Notes: generated from the letters alone by a model not told the origin. A stretch of 64,000 nucleotides of DNA from Mesorhizobium sp. (GCF_004963255.1 NZ_SUGA01000029.1:1-64000); one strand, 5' to 3'; numbered from the stretch's first letter, positions 50,391 to 63,035 are shown. A program made the numbers and translations.

Positions 50391-51272
50391 TCAAGCCTCG
50401 GCTTTGACCGAAACCTGATCGCGGAACCATTCGGCGAACCTGACCTCGGCAGAGGAGGGCTGCGCCGACATGGTCAGGAAATAACCCTTGTCGTCGTCGG
50501 TCGAAATATCGGAGAGGACGACGAGGTCGCCGCGCCTTAGCTCCTCGCGAAAAACCTCGACCGGGCACAATGCCACGCCGTGCCCGGCGATGACCGCGGT
50601 CGCCAGTATGTTGAAATCGGCAAAAACCGGGCCGCTCCCGACATCGCGCCCTTCGACCCTGGCCTTGGAAAACCATTCCTGCCAGCCCTGGCGCGTCTCG
50701 TCGTGCAACAGATCCGCCGCCGCGATGGCCGCCACCGTTTCCAGCCGCCCCTTGCGCGCAAGATAGTGCGGACTGCAAGCAGGCCGGCTGATGCGGGAAA
50801 ACAGCTTGAGGCTCGTGACATGCGGCGAGGGATCGGCGCCGAGCGTGATGAGGATGTCGTTGTCTTCCTCGAGCCGATCCTCGGCCTTGGCGTAGGCTAC
50901 ACGGATCGCGATCTCGGGATGGCGCGCCGTGAAATCCGACAGGCGCGGCACTAGCCAGCGGCTGGCGATCGAGGGAATGCAACCCACCGACAGCGATGCC
51001 TGGGCGGCGCTTCTGCGAATGCGGCGACAGGTCGCGCCCAGCTCCGACAGCGCCGCGCTCGCTGACGCCTGCAGGATAAGCCCGGCCTCCGTCAGGCGCA
51101 CCTTGCGGGCGTCGCGATGAAACAATGCGACGCCAAGCCACTCCTCCAGGCGTCTGATTTGGTGACTGATGGCAGGGTGGGTGACATGCAGTTCCTCGCC
51201 GGCAGCGGAGAAACTGAGGTGGCGAGCGGTCGCCTCGAAGGCCCGGATGGCATTCAGCGGCAGATAGTCCAT
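50391..51272 (-). CDS. LysR family transcriptional regulator (GcvA-like)
   Basis: A 293-residue LysR protein of the GcvA/AmpR-like branch: MDYLPLNAIRAFEATARHLS, then AAGEELHVTHPAISHQIRRLEE, then an effector domain with SVGCIPSIASRWLVPRL. Convergent with the epimerase gene and divergent from ectC, which it may regulate. Ligand unknown. Confidence 0.92.
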   Translation of the reverse strand: MDYLPLNAIRAFEATARHLSFSAAGEELHVTHPAISHQIRRLEEWLGVALFHRDARKVRLTEAGLILQASASAALSELGATCRRIRRSAAQASLSVGCIPSIASRWLVPRLSDFTARHPEIAIRVAYAKAEDRLEEDNDILITLGADPSPHVTSLKLFSRISRPACSPHYLARKGRLETVAAIAAADLLHDETRQGWQEWFSKARVEGRDVGSGPVFADFNILATAVIAGHGVALCPVEVFREELRRGDLVVLSDISTDDDKGYFLTMSAQPSSAEVRFAEWFRDQVSVKAEA

Positions 51273-51451
51273 CTGTAAAATTCTCTAACAGAAAGGGCCA
51301 AAATCCATCATTTGAAGCATGGCGCAACCTGAGTCATTGATCTGGGCCGACGGCGCAAAATCTAACCGGGCCAGACCAATAAGTCGATGCTCGCCCGCCG
51401 AATTCGAGGGCGTGGCGCCGCTTCTCAAACCTGATTTCATGGAAAGACGCG

Positions 51452-51838
51452 ATGTTCACCAGACAATTGGCTGATGTAGAAAAAACTGACTTCTTCGTCG
51501 ACTGGGGCAACGGCACCAGCCATCGGTTGCTGACGAGCCAAGACGGCATGGGCTTCACCATATGTCACACGGTGGTGCGCGCCGGCAGCGAATCGCGACT
51601 GCAGTACCGGCGGCACCTGGAGGCCTGCTACTGCATCTCCGGCAGCGGCGAGGTCGAGGACATGACCGGCACGGTCCATCGCGTCGAGCCGGGCACGGTC
51701 TATGTGCTCGATGCCCATGACGACCATTTCCTGCGCGCCGACAGCGCCGGCGACATGGTGCTGGTGAGCGTCTTCAATCCGCCGCTCAAAGGCACTGAAA
51801 AGCACAGTCTCAATGGCGAGGAAGGCTCTGCTTACTGA
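51452..51838 (+). CDS. ectC: Ectoine synthase family protein (orphan EctC)
   Basis: Cupin-fold EctC, which closes N-gamma-acetyl-diaminobutyrate to ectoine. The 128-residue sequence has CHTVVRAGSESRLQYRRHLE, CYCISGSGEVED and GTVYVLDAHDDHFLRA, as in EctC. No ectA, ectB or ectD lies beside it. Solitary EctC proteins exist and may act on imported precursor or on another substrate. The divergent LysR gene upstream is a candidate regulator. A GC-rich hairpin (51868-51893) follows the stop. Confidence 0.88.
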   Translation: MFTRQLADVEKTDFFVDWGNGTSHRLLTSQDGMGFTICHTVVRAGSESRLQYRRHLEACYCISGSGEVEDMTGTVHRVEPGTVYVLDAHDDHFLRADSAGDMVLVSVFNPPLKGTEKHSLNGEEGSAY

Positions 51839-52255
51839 GGCGTCGCTTCAAGGTTCTCTGTTGTGGCGCGGCGCCTTGGCCGAAGGGCGCCGCACCGTCA
51901 CATGCCCGTCACAGATGACGGAATCCTAACCTAGCGGAAGGTGCGGTGACCGGAAACCGGGCGCTTCGGTTGGCGCAAGGATTCCTCTCATCAATTTATT
52001 TTGACGCTGGTTTCTTCGACACGAGGCCCATCATAAGGCTGAATCGTCAAAGACATTGCGTTGTGCCAATGCTAGGGTCCGCGATAGTCCAGGGGTCGGG
52101 TGTGAAAAAACGGGCAATCGGACCGCGTGCTTCCAAACCACGCAGAGCGATTGAAAAATCACGTTGCAATCCGGGCTCGAAACTTTACGACTAGGGGAAA
52201 TACGACAAGGAGTGCGATCCGAAAACGGGCGACATTCCAGGGGAGCCGCGTAAAT
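51839..52255. other. Intergenic region upstream of livH
   Basis: About 417 bases. It includes a hairpin GCGGCGCC-N10-GGCGCCGC (51868-51893), likely the end of the ectC transcript, and a palindrome CCGTCA-CAGA-TGACGG (51906-51921). The rest should hold the liv promoter, but I cannot point to a convincing -35/-10 pair. A short frame at 51946-52194 has no support. Confidence 0.45.
51868..51893 (+). terminator. Hairpin downstream of ectC
   Basis: A perfect 8-bp GC-rich stem (GCGGCGCC and GGCGCCGC) with a 10-base loop lies 30 bases after the ectC stop. No T-run follows, so termination is uncertain. Confidence 0.4.
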
Positions 52256-53158
52256 ATGCAGTACTTCGTCCAGCAGCTTATCAATGGGCTGACGCTGGGA
52301 TCTATCTATGGGCTGATCGCGATCGGCTATACGATGGTCTACGGCATCATCGGCATGATCAATTTCGCCCATGGCGACATTTTCATGGTCGGCGCCTTCA
52401 CCGCCCTCATCGTCTTCCTGATCCTCGGCGCGTTGTTCTATTCGGTGCCGGTCGTGGTGGCGCTTCTGATCATGATGATCGTGGCGATGCTTCTGACCAG
52501 CCTCTACAACTGGACGATCGAGAAGGTGGCCTACCGGCCGCTGCGCGGTTCGTTCCGGCTGGCGCCGCTGATCACCGCCATCGGCATGTCGATCGCGCTC
52601 TCCAACTTCGTGCAGGTCACGCAAGGCCCGCGCAACAAGCCGATCCCGCCGCTGGTCAGCCAGGTCTACACGATCGACGGCATCAGCATCTCGCTGAAGC
52701 AGATCATCATCGTGATCGTCACCATCGCGCTGCTCGCGGTCTTCTGGTACCTGGTCAACAGGACGGCGCTCGGTCGCGCCCAGCGCGCCTGCGAGCAGGA
52801 TCGCAAGATGGCGGCGCTGCTCGGCATCGACGTCGACCGCACCATCTCCATCACCTTCATCATGGGCGCCGCCCTTGCCGCCGTCGCGGGCACGCTGTTC
52901 CTGATGTACTACGGCGTCGTGGTGTTCTCCGACGGCTTCGTGCCGGGCGTTAAGGCCTTCACCGCGGCCGTGCTCGGCGGCATCGGCTCGCTGCCGGGCG
53001 CGGTGCTCGGCGGGCTCTTGATCGGCTTCATCGAGAGCATGTGGTCGGCCTATTTCTCCATCGACTACAAGGACGTCGCAGCGTTTTCGATCCTGGCGAT
53101 CGTGCTCATCTTCCTGCCCTCCGGCATCCTCGGCCGGCCTGAAGTCGAAAAGGTCTGA
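52256..53158 (+). CDS. livH: Branched-chain amino acid ABC transporter permease LivH
   Basis: Inner-membrane permease of a HAAT family importer, 300 residues with about eight helices. It begins QYFVQQLINGLTLGSIYGLI and contains NFAHGDIFMVGAF, typical of LivH, and the EAA-like GKAFTAAVLGGIGSLPGAVL-type segment near the end (VKAFTAAVLGGIGSLPGAV). First gene of livHMGF plus a small membrane gene. The ATG at 52256 lies 10 bases after a GGGGAG site. Confidence 0.95.
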   Translation: MQYFVQQLINGLTLGSIYGLIAIGYTMVYGIIGMINFAHGDIFMVGAFTALIVFLILGALFYSVPVVVALLIMMIVAMLLTSLYNWTIEKVAYRPLRGSFRLAPLITAIGMSIALSNFVQVTQGPRNKPIPPLVSQVYTIDGISISLKQIIIVIVTIALLAVFWYLVNRTALGRAQRACEQDRKMAALLGIDVDRTISITFIMGAALAAVAGTLFLMYYGVVVFSDGFVPGVKAFTAAVLGGIGSLPGAVLGGLLIGFIESMWSAYFSIDYKDVAAFSILAIVLIFLPSGILGRPEVEKV

Positions 53159-53163
53159 TCCTC

Positions 53164-54555
53164 ATGGCCGTTACCGTGTCCTCGGAGCGCGACACCGTCG
53201 CCACTCCCATCCAGCGCGCTTTTCGTGAGGCGCTCTATGCCGGCGCCATCTCGCTCGGCCTGTTCGTGCTGTTCATCGGTCTCAGGACAGACCAGAACAT
53301 CAGCAACGAACTGATCCTGGTGCAGCGCTGGGGCCTGCTCGCCATCGTGGTCATTGCCGTCACGCTCGGCCGTTTTGCCTATGTGGCGTATGCGATTCCG
53401 GCGATGGAGCGGTCGAAGGCCGAGAAGGCGACGGCACCCGCCGTCGTCGCCGAACCTGGCTTCCTGAAGCGGAACTTCAACAGGATCGGCCTTGTCGTCC
53501 TACTGCTCTATCCAATCGCGATGGTGCTCCTGTTCGGCTTCCAGGGCTCGCTCAAATGGGTCGACAATTTCGGCATCCAAATCCTGATCTATGTGATGCT
53601 GGCCTGGGGCCTCAACATCGTCATCGGGCTGGCCGGCCTGCTCGATCTGGGCTACGTCGCCTTCTATGCCGTCGGCGCCTATGCCTACGCGTTGCTTGGC
53701 ACGCATTTCGGCCTGTCGTTCTGGATCCTTTTGCCGGCCGCGGGCTGCATGGCGGCCTTCTGGGGCGTCATGCTCGGCTTCCCGGTGCTCAGATTGCGCG
53801 GCGACTATCTGGCGATCGTGACCCTTGCCTTCGGTGAGATCATCCGCCTGGTGCTCATCAACTGGCGTGAGGTCACCAATGGTTCGGCCGGTATCTCGGG
53901 CATTCCGAAAGTGTCGTTCTTCGGCCTGATGTCTTTCAACGTCTCCGACCCGAACTACATCGCCAAGGTTCTGCACATTGCCCAATCAGGGGCCTACTAC
54001 AAGATCTTCCTCTACTATCTCGCCCTGGCGCTCTGCCTGCTCACCGCCTTCGTCACCATCAGGCTTCGTCGCCTGCCGGTGGGGCGCGCCTGGGAAGCGT
54101 TGCGCGAAGACGAGATCGCCTGTCGCTCTCTCGGCATCAACACCACCACCACCAAGCTGACGGCGTTCGCCACGGGCGCCATGTTCGGCGGCTTTGCCGG
54201 CTCGTTCTTCGCGGCCCGGCAGGGTTTCGTCAGCCCTGAATCCTTCGTCTTCCTTGAATCGGCGATCATCCTCGCCATCGTCGTTCTCGGCGGCATGGGG
54301 TCGCTGGGCGGTATTGCCGTGGCGGCGCTGGTGATGATCGGCGGCACCGAGATCCTGCGCGAACTCGACTTCCTCAAGGCCGTGTTCGGGCCAGACTTCA
54401 CGCCGGAACTCTACCGCATGCTGCTGTTCGGCATGGCCATGGTCATCGTCATGCTGTGGAAGCCGCGCGGCTTCGTCGGCAGTCGAGAACCGACGGCCTT
54501 CCTGAAAGAACGAAGAGCGGTCTCGGCGTCCTTCACCAAGGAGGGGCACGGCTGA
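53164..54555 (+). CDS. livM: Branched-chain amino acid ABC transporter permease LivM
   Basis: Second permease, 463 residues, longer than many LivM. The N-terminal 120 residues hold two extra membrane helices before the canonical core (QILIYVMLAWGLNIVIGLAG, GYVAFYAVGAYAYALLG, LRLRGDYLAIVTLAFGEIIR). The core ends with GGMGSLGGIAVAALVMIG. Overlaps livG by one base (TGATG). Confidence 0.95.
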   Translation: MAVTVSSERDTVATPIQRAFREALYAGAISLGLFVLFIGLRTDQNISNELILVQRWGLLAIVVIAVTLGRFAYVAYAIPAMERSKAEKATAPAVVAEPGFLKRNFNRIGLVVLLLYPIAMVLLFGFQGSLKWVDNFGIQILIYVMLAWGLNIVIGLAGLLDLGYVAFYAVGAYAYALLGTHFGLSFWILLPAAGCMAAFWGVMLGFPVLRLRGDYLAIVTLAFGEIIRLVLINWREVTNGSAGISGIPKVSFFGLMSFNVSDPNYIAKVLHIAQSGAYYKIFLYYLALALCLLTAFVTIRLRRLPVGRAWEALREDEIACRSLGINTTTTKLTAFATGAMFGGFAGSFFAARQGFVSPESFVFLESAIILAIVVLGGMGSLGGIAVAALVMIGGTEILRELDFLKAVFGPDFTPELYRMLLFGMAMVIVMLWKPRGFVGSREPTAFLKERRAVSASFTKEGHG

Positions 54556-55751
54556 TGAACGCGCAAGCTTCCGCAAACGACTTCATCCTGCAGGTCGAAC
54601 ATCTTTCGATGAAGTTCGGAGGCCTGGTCGCCATCGGCGACCTGTCCTTCCAGGCCAGGCGCGGCGAGATCACCGCACTGATCGGCCCGAACGGCGCCGG
54701 CAAGACAACGGTGTTCAACTGCATTACCGGTTTCTACAAGCCGTCAGAAGGCATGCTGACGCTGAACCGGCGCGATGGTTCGACCTACCTGCTCGAGCGC
54801 CTGCCCAACCACGAGATCCCGGCGCGCGCCAAGGTGGCGCGCACTTTCCAGAACATCCGCCTGTTCTCCGGCATGACGCTCTTGGAAAACCTTCTGGTGG
54901 CGCAGCACAACAAGCTGATGAAGGCCTCTGGCTACACCTTCCTCGGCCTGTTCGGCTTCCCGAGCTATCGCCAGGCGTCCGCCGAGTCGATCGATCTTGC
55001 CAGGCACTGGCTGGAAAAGGCCGACCTCGTCGATCGCGCCGACGATCCGGCCGGCGATCTGCCCTATGGCGCGCAGCGGCGCCTGGAGATCGCGCGCGCC
55101 ATGTGCACGGGGCCGGAGCTCTTGTGCCTGGACGAGCCGGCCGCTGGCCTCAACCCGAAGGAATCGGCGGCGCTCAACGACCTGCTGATGGACATCAAGA
55201 ACAACACCGGCACGTCCATCCTGCTCATCGAGCACGACATGTCGGTGGTGATGCAGATTTCCGATCACGTTGTGGTGCTCGAATACGGCCGCAAGATTTC
55301 CGACGGCAATCCGCAATCGGTCCGTACCGATCCGCGCGTCATCGCCGCCTATCTCGGCGTCGACGACGAAGAGGTCGAGACGGTGCTGACCGAAGTCGGC
55401 GACGAGGACGTCATCGAGCAGCTCGATACGGGTCCCGACTCCGCGCATGGCCCAGGCAACTCCGCTTCGATGATGGCGGGTCCGGTTTCCGACAGTGTCG
55501 AACATGCGGACGAGGGCGAGCGGGTAACCGTGTCCAAGGGCGCGTCGAAAGCGGCGCAGGTCGACGCCCGCGCCGCCTCGATCGCCAGCAAGCCGCAATC
55601 GGCAGCCAAGCCGGCCGCGAAATCCAGCGCAGCGAAAGCAGCGCCTAAAAAGCCGGCCGCCAAGGCTTCAGCCGCGAAAACCGGCAGCGCTTCGAAGGGC
55701 AAGGAAACCGCGGCCAAGCCCACAGCGGGCAAGCCTGGAGGGCGCAAATAA
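54555..55751 (+). CDS. livG: Branched-chain amino acid ABC transporter ATPase LivG with H1-like C-terminal tail
   Basis: ATP-binding subunit: Walker A GPNGAGKTT (Lys50), the LivG-type signature LPYGAQRRLEIARAM and Walker B LLCLDEPAAGLNP. The ABC domain ends about residue 268. LivG is usually about 255-290 residues; this one has 398. The extra 130 residues comprise an acidic stretch (DDEEVETVLTEVGDEDVIEQ) and then an Ala/Lys/Pro-rich repetitive tail (KPAAKSSAAKAAPKKPAAKA) like histone H1 or PhaF-type proteins. No frameshift is evident. livF starts at its stop codon (TAATG). Confidence 0.93.
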   Translation: MNAQASANDFILQVEHLSMKFGGLVAIGDLSFQARRGEITALIGPNGAGKTTVFNCITGFYKPSEGMLTLNRRDGSTYLLERLPNHEIPARAKVARTFQNIRLFSGMTLLENLLVAQHNKLMKASGYTFLGLFGFPSYRQASAESIDLARHWLEKADLVDRADDPAGDLPYGAQRRLEIARAMCTGPELLCLDEPAAGLNPKESAALNDLLMDIKNNTGTSILLIEHDMSVVMQISDHVVVLEYGRKISDGNPQSVRTDPRVIAAYLGVDDEEVETVLTEVGDEDVIEQLDTGPDSAHGPGNSASMMAGPVSDSVEHADEGERVTVSKGASKAAQVDARAASIASKPQSAAKPAAKSSAAKAAPKKPAAKASAAKTGSASKGKETAAKPTAGKPGGRK

Positions 55752-56479
55752 TGGCCGGCACAACGCTGCTCGACATCAAGGGGGTCGAGACCTATTACGG
55801 CAACATCCGGGCGCTGAATGGCGTCGATGTCAGCGTCAACCAGGGTGAGATCGTGGCGCTGATCGGCGCCAACGGCGCCGGCAAGTCGACGCTGATGATG
55901 ACCATCTTCGGCGCACCGCGCGCCCGCGCCGGCACCATCACCTTCGCCGGTACCGACATCACCAAGATGCCGACCCATGAAATCGCGCGGCTGCGCATCG
56001 CGCAATCCCCGGAAGGCAGACGCATCTTCCCGCGCATGACGGTGATGGAAAATCTGCAGATGGGCGCCAGCCTCGACAATCTCAAGCATTACGACGAGGA
56101 CGTCGAGAAGGTGTTCACGCTGTTCCCGCGCCTGAAGGAGCGCATCGGGCAGCGCGGCGGGACGCTGTCGGGCGGCGAGCAGCAGATGCTGTCGATCGGT
56201 CGCGCGCTGATGGCGCGGCCGAAGCTCTTGCTGCTCGACGAGCCGTCGCTTGGTCTCGCGCCGCTGATCGTCAAGCAGATTTTCGACGCCATCCGCGAGC
56301 TCAACAAGACGCAGGGGCTGACCGTGTTCCTGGTCGAGCAGAATGCCTTCGGCGCCTTGAAGCTGGCCGACCGCGGCTATGTCATGGTCAACGGCAATGT
56401 GACCATGAGCGGCTCCGGCAAGGAACTGCTCGCCAATCCGGAAGTGCGCGCCGCCTATCTCGAAGGCGGTCATCACTAA
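55751..56479 (+). CDS. livF: Branched-chain amino acid ABC transporter ATPase LivF
   Basis: Second ATP-binding subunit, 242 residues, normal length. Walker A GANGAGKST, signature LSGGEQQMLSIGRALM, Walker B LLLLDEPSLGLAP, and the LivF motif QSPEGRRIFPRMTVMENL. Overlaps livG by one base. Confidence 0.96.
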   Translation: MAGTTLLDIKGVETYYGNIRALNGVDVSVNQGEIVALIGANGAGKSTLMMTIFGAPRARAGTITFAGTDITKMPTHEIARLRIAQSPEGRRIFPRMTVMENLQMGASLDNLKHYDEDVEKVFTLFPRLKERIGQRGGTLSGGEQQMLSIGRALMARPKLLLLDEPSLGLAPLIVKQIFDAIRELNKTQGLTVFLVEQNAFGALKLADRGYVMVNGNVTMSGSGKELLANPEVRAAYLEGGHH

Positions 56480-56493
56480 GAGAGGTCTTCATC

Positions 56494-56841
56494 ATGCAAG
56501 GTATTCTCTACGAAGAAGCCTCGATCTGGCAGTTCCTGTTCGTCACCTGCCTGCTCGGCGGCTGGGCGGCATGGATGACCGGCAAGGCGGCGGCGCAGAC
56601 CTGGAGCAGCCACGTTCAGCTGTTCTTCTACATGCTCGGTCTCGGTATCGGCATCCGGTTCATCCATCACGCGCTGTTCGGCGGCACGATGTTCTCGCTG
56701 CATTACTATATCGTCGACACCATCGTGCTGATGATCTTGGGCTTTCTCGGCTATCAATACACGCGTACCAACCAAATGGTCACACAGTATAACTGGCTCT
56801 ATGAAAGAGCTTCCTTATTAAGCTGGAAGCCGAAAGGTTGA
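56494..56841 (+). CDS. Small membrane protein in the liv operon (DUF6867-like)
   Basis: A 115-residue protein with three membrane helices (about 13-31, 40-60, 72-90) and an aromatic-rich C-terminus (NQMVTQYNWLYERASLLSW). Position after livF and before the binding protein gene, 14 bases after livF, suggests an accessory part of the transporter. I recall this arrangement in other Rhizobiales, where it is called DUF6867. Function unknown. Confidence 0.8.
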   Translation: MQGILYEEASIWQFLFVTCLLGGWAAWMTGKAAAQTWSSHVQLFFYMLGLGIGIRFIHHALFGGTMFSLHYYIVDTIVLMILGFLGYQYTRTNQMVTQYNWLYERASLLSWKPKG

Positions 56842-56977
56842 CGTTCACCATTACGCCGCTTCGGGGACGAATCGGCGTGACAAGTGCCTGAAAATCGGCA
56901 TTCTATGCTTTCTGCGATAAGGGTGGGCATCGCATGAAAGTATCATCCACGCCCACTCCGTAAATGGGAGCGTTTCA

Positions 56978-58096
56978 ATGAAAAAATCACTCTTGTCCGC
57001 CGTTGCGCTGACCGCGTTCATCGCGTTCAGCGGCAGCGCGTGGGCCGATATCCTGATCGGCGTCGCCGGTCCGATCACCGGCCCGAACGCGGCCTTCGGC
57101 GCACAGCTGCAGAAGGGCGCGGAACAGGCTGTCGCCGACATCAACGCGGCGGGCGGCGTCAATGGCCAGCAGCTCAAGCTCGAGATCGGCGACGACGTCT
57201 CCGACCCCAAGCAGGGCATCTCGGTCGCCAACAAGTTCGTCGCCGACGGCGTCAAGTTCGTCGACGGCCACTTCAATTCGGGCGTGACCATCCCGGCGTC
57301 GGAAGTCTATGCCGAGAACGGCATACTCGTCATGACCCCGGCCGCGACCAATCCGAAGCTCACCGAGCGCGGCCTGTGGAACACCTTCCGTACCTGCGGT
57401 CGCGACGACCAGCAGGGCAAGGTGGCGGGCGACTACATCGCCAAGAACTTCAAGGACGCCAAGATCGCCATCATCCACGACAAGACGCCTTACGGCCAGG
57501 GCCTCGCGGATGAGACCAAGAAGAACCTCAACGCCAACGGCATCACGGAAGTGCTGTATGAAGGCGTGAATGTCGGCGACAAGGACTTCTCGGCCCTCAT
57601 CGCCAAGATGAAGGAAAGCGGCGTCACCCTGATCTACTGGGGCGGCCTGCACACGGAAGCCGGCCTGATCATCCGTCAGTCGGCCGACCAGGGCCTGAAG
57701 GCGCCGCTGTTCTCGGGCGACGGCATCGTTTCGAACGAGCTGGCCTCGATCGCGGGTGACGCGGTTGCCGGCACGCTCAACACCTTCGCTCCGGATCCGC
57801 GCAAGAACCCGGCCGCGAAGGAAGTGGTGGAGAAGTTCCGCGCCGCCGGCTTCGAGCCGGAAGCCTACACGCTCTACTCCTATGCCGCCGTGCAGATCAT
57901 CTCGCAGGCCATCGCCAAGGCCGGCTCGGCCGACGATGCGCAGAAGGTTGCCGAGATCATCAAGTCCGGCGGTCCGTGGAAGACGGCTATCGGCGAGATC
58001 GGCTACGACTCCAAGGGCGACATCACCCGTCCCGACTACGTCATCTACGAATGGAAGAAGGGTGACGACGGCAAGTACAGCTACTTCGAGAAATAA
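56978..58096 (+). CDS. livJ: Branched-chain amino acid ABC transporter substrate-binding protein
   Basis: Periplasmic binding protein, 372 residues. A signal peptide (MKKSLLSAVALTAFIAFSGS, cleavage after AWA) precedes a type I periplasmic fold starting with DILIGVAGPITGPNAAFGAQ. Motifs VADINAAGGVNGQQL and FVDGHFNSGVTIPASEVYAE match the LivJ/LivK family, and Cys in RTCGRDD is typical. It lies 136 bases after the membrane gene and ends with a strong terminator; a separate promoter in the gap would allow the usual excess of binding protein. Confidence 0.93.
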   Translation: MKKSLLSAVALTAFIAFSGSAWADILIGVAGPITGPNAAFGAQLQKGAEQAVADINAAGGVNGQQLKLEIGDDVSDPKQGISVANKFVADGVKFVDGHFNSGVTIPASEVYAENGILVMTPAATNPKLTERGLWNTFRTCGRDDQQGKVAGDYIAKNFKDAKIAIIHDKTPYGQGLADETKKNLNANGITEVLYEGVNVGDKDFSALIAKMKESGVTLIYWGGLHTEAGLIIRQSADQGLKAPLFSGDGIVSNELASIAGDAVAGTLNTFAPDPRKNPAAKEVVEKFRAAGFEPEAYTLYSYAAVQIISQAIAKAGSADDAQKVAEIIKSGGPWKTAIGEIGYDSKGDITRPDYVIYEWKKGDDGKYSYFEK

Positions 58097-58125
58097 GCCG
58101 GCAAATAGAAGCCGACTTGCAACGG

Positions 58126-58156
58126 ATGCCCGGCGCTTGCGCCGGGCATTTTTTTG
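58126..58156 (+). terminator. Rho-independent terminator after the binding protein gene
   Basis: TGCCCGGCG-CTTG-CGCCGGGCA, a perfect 9-bp stem with 4-base loop, followed by seven T residues. It ends the liv transcript. Confidence 0.92.
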
Positions 58157-58366
58157 CGCGGCCGCAGCCGGCCGGAAGCCTCGCCCGACGAGCTCGGAAC
58201 GCGCCCTCGCTGCCCGCGACAGACCGGCGGAGGAGCAACAACGGCGCGCCTGCCGCAAACAAGCGAGTTAAACCGTTTTAGGTGTCGCGCAAAATTGTTT
58301 GCGCTGCAGCATTTTCACGTTAATCATTGCGCCGTTCACCTCCTTTACGCTGCTGGAGCCCAGTCC

Positions 58367-61825
<3,459 letters not shown>

Positions 61826-61970
61826 CGATCGGCTCGCGATCCCTTATGGGCGGCTGACAGCAGCCGTCCACAGGCACTCGACAAGTGTCTTGACCCGCAG
61901 CGTCCGCTCGGGCATCGAACCCGCTCCAATTCGCCGCCAGAGTCGCGGCATGTAAGACGCGGAGAGAAAA

Positions 61971-62231
61971 ATGGCCGACGAAATCACCGAGACCAGCCAG
62001 ACTGTAGCCGCCGGCCAGCTGCGCACCATCATCGAGCGCATCGAGCGGCTCGAGGAAGAGAAGAAGACGATCTCCGACGACATCAAGGATGTCTATGCCG
62101 AGGCCAAGGGCACCGGCTTCGACACCAAGGCGATCCGCACCATCGTGCGGCTGCGCAAGAAGGACCAGGCGGAGCGGCAGGAAGAGGAGTCCATCCTCGA
62201 CCTCTACAAGGCCGCTCTCGGCATGGTCTGA
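61971..62231 (+). CDS. gapR: GapR family DNA-binding protein (DUF2312)
   Basis: Nucleoid-associated protein of alphaproteobacteria that binds overtwisted DNA ahead of polymerases and aids topoisomerases. The 86-residue sequence has AAGQLRTIIERIERLEEEKK, TISDDIKDVYAEAKGTGFD and TKAIRTIVRLRKKD, which are diagnostic. Monocistronic in appearance, with GGAGAG upstream of the ATG. Confidence 0.94.
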   Translation: MADEITETSQTVAAGQLRTIIERIERLEEEKKTISDDIKDVYAEAKGTGFDTKAIRTIVRLRKKDQAERQEEESILDLYKAALGMV

Positions 62232-62253
62232 GTCTCATGGCCGGCAGCCGGTC

Positions 62254-62694
62254 ATGACCGAATTCGACTTCGGCGGCCGTCGCGCCTCGGAGTTCCGCCA
62301 TAGCGGCTTCTGGGCCCTGTTCGCCGAGCGGCATCCGCAAGAAAGAGCCACGCTTGCAAGGCGCGGGCCGTGGTTCTGGCAGCGCGGGCTGCCGGATTTC
62401 GCCCTGGTGCTTTCGATGTATGTCGCGCCGGCGCAGAACCATGTCGGCGTCTTCTTCGGACGCAATGAGAAGTTCGGCGCAACGGACTCATGGTCGCGGC
62501 TGAAGCCGTTCCAGCCGGCCATCGAGGCGATGCTGAAGCTCAAGCCCGAGCAGAGCTCGCAAGGTCTCGGCATCAACTCGCTATGGCACGTGAACTGCTA
62601 TGCCGAGGACAACTGGCCGGCCATGACCGACTGGCTGGTGACAGAGTGCTCGCGCTTCGAAGAAGCCGTGACCGATGTCCTGGGGCGGAGATAG
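62254..62694 (+). CDS. Hypothetical protein, 146 residues
   Basis: Function not recognised. Contains ASEFRHSGFWALFAERHPQ and a middle segment LSMYVAPAQNHVGVFFGRNE, faintly reminiscent of DUF4268-type domains. No membrane segment or signal peptide. The ATG at 62254 lies 22 bases after gapR; the next small membrane gene starts 9 bases after its stop, so the three may be one transcript. Confidence 0.65.
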   Translation: MTEFDFGGRRASEFRHSGFWALFAERHPQERATLARRGPWFWQRGLPDFALVLSMYVAPAQNHVGVFFGRNEKFGATDSWSRLKPFQPAIEAMLKLKPEQSSQGLGINSLWHVNCYAEDNWPAMTDWLVTECSRFEEAVTDVLGRR

Positions 62695-62703
62695 GTCGCC
62701 GGG

Positions 62704-63000
62704 ATGACGGATTTTTTCCGCGCGCGCTGGAGGGGTGAAGCGCCGCTCGACCGGCTGTTCTGGCGCGACATGCTGCTCGTCGCGACGATCCTGAGTATCG
62801 CCTCATCGGCGCTTGCGCTGATCCTGCTTGGATTGAAGCTGCCGCTCTGGCTGGTGCTGGCGGTGCATTTCCTCCCCGTTACCTACAACATCTTCCTGAC
62901 GGTCGCCGTCTGGCGAACGGCGGAGAAGAGCGGCGGCCTGAAGGCGCAACTGATGATGCTCGGCTCGGCGCTCTGGCTGATCGCGACGGCAGTCGCCTGA
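62704..63000 (+). CDS. Small membrane protein, 98 residues
   Basis: Three predicted membrane helices (about 23-45, 48-67, 78-97) after a charged N-terminus (FFRARWRGEAPLDRLFWRD). No family recognised. Follows the preceding hypothetical gene by 9 bases and ends before a two-way terminator shared with msrB. Confidence 0.65.
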   Translation: MTDFFRARWRGEAPLDRLFWRDMLLVATILSIASSALALILLGLKLPLWLVLAVHFLPVTYNIFLTVAVWRTAEKSGGLKAQLMMLGSALWLIATAVA

Positions 63001-63035
63001 GCCGCATCACATCTTTCCTGGGATTGCTCCATACG

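Noticed and set aside
51946..52194. An 82-codon frame upstream of livH
   Set aside because: Basic, low-complexity end and no domain; more likely liv upstream control region.
51452..58096. ectC as the first gene of the liv operon
   Set aside because: A hairpin and over 400 bases separate them, and no ectoine-specific transporter features are visible.
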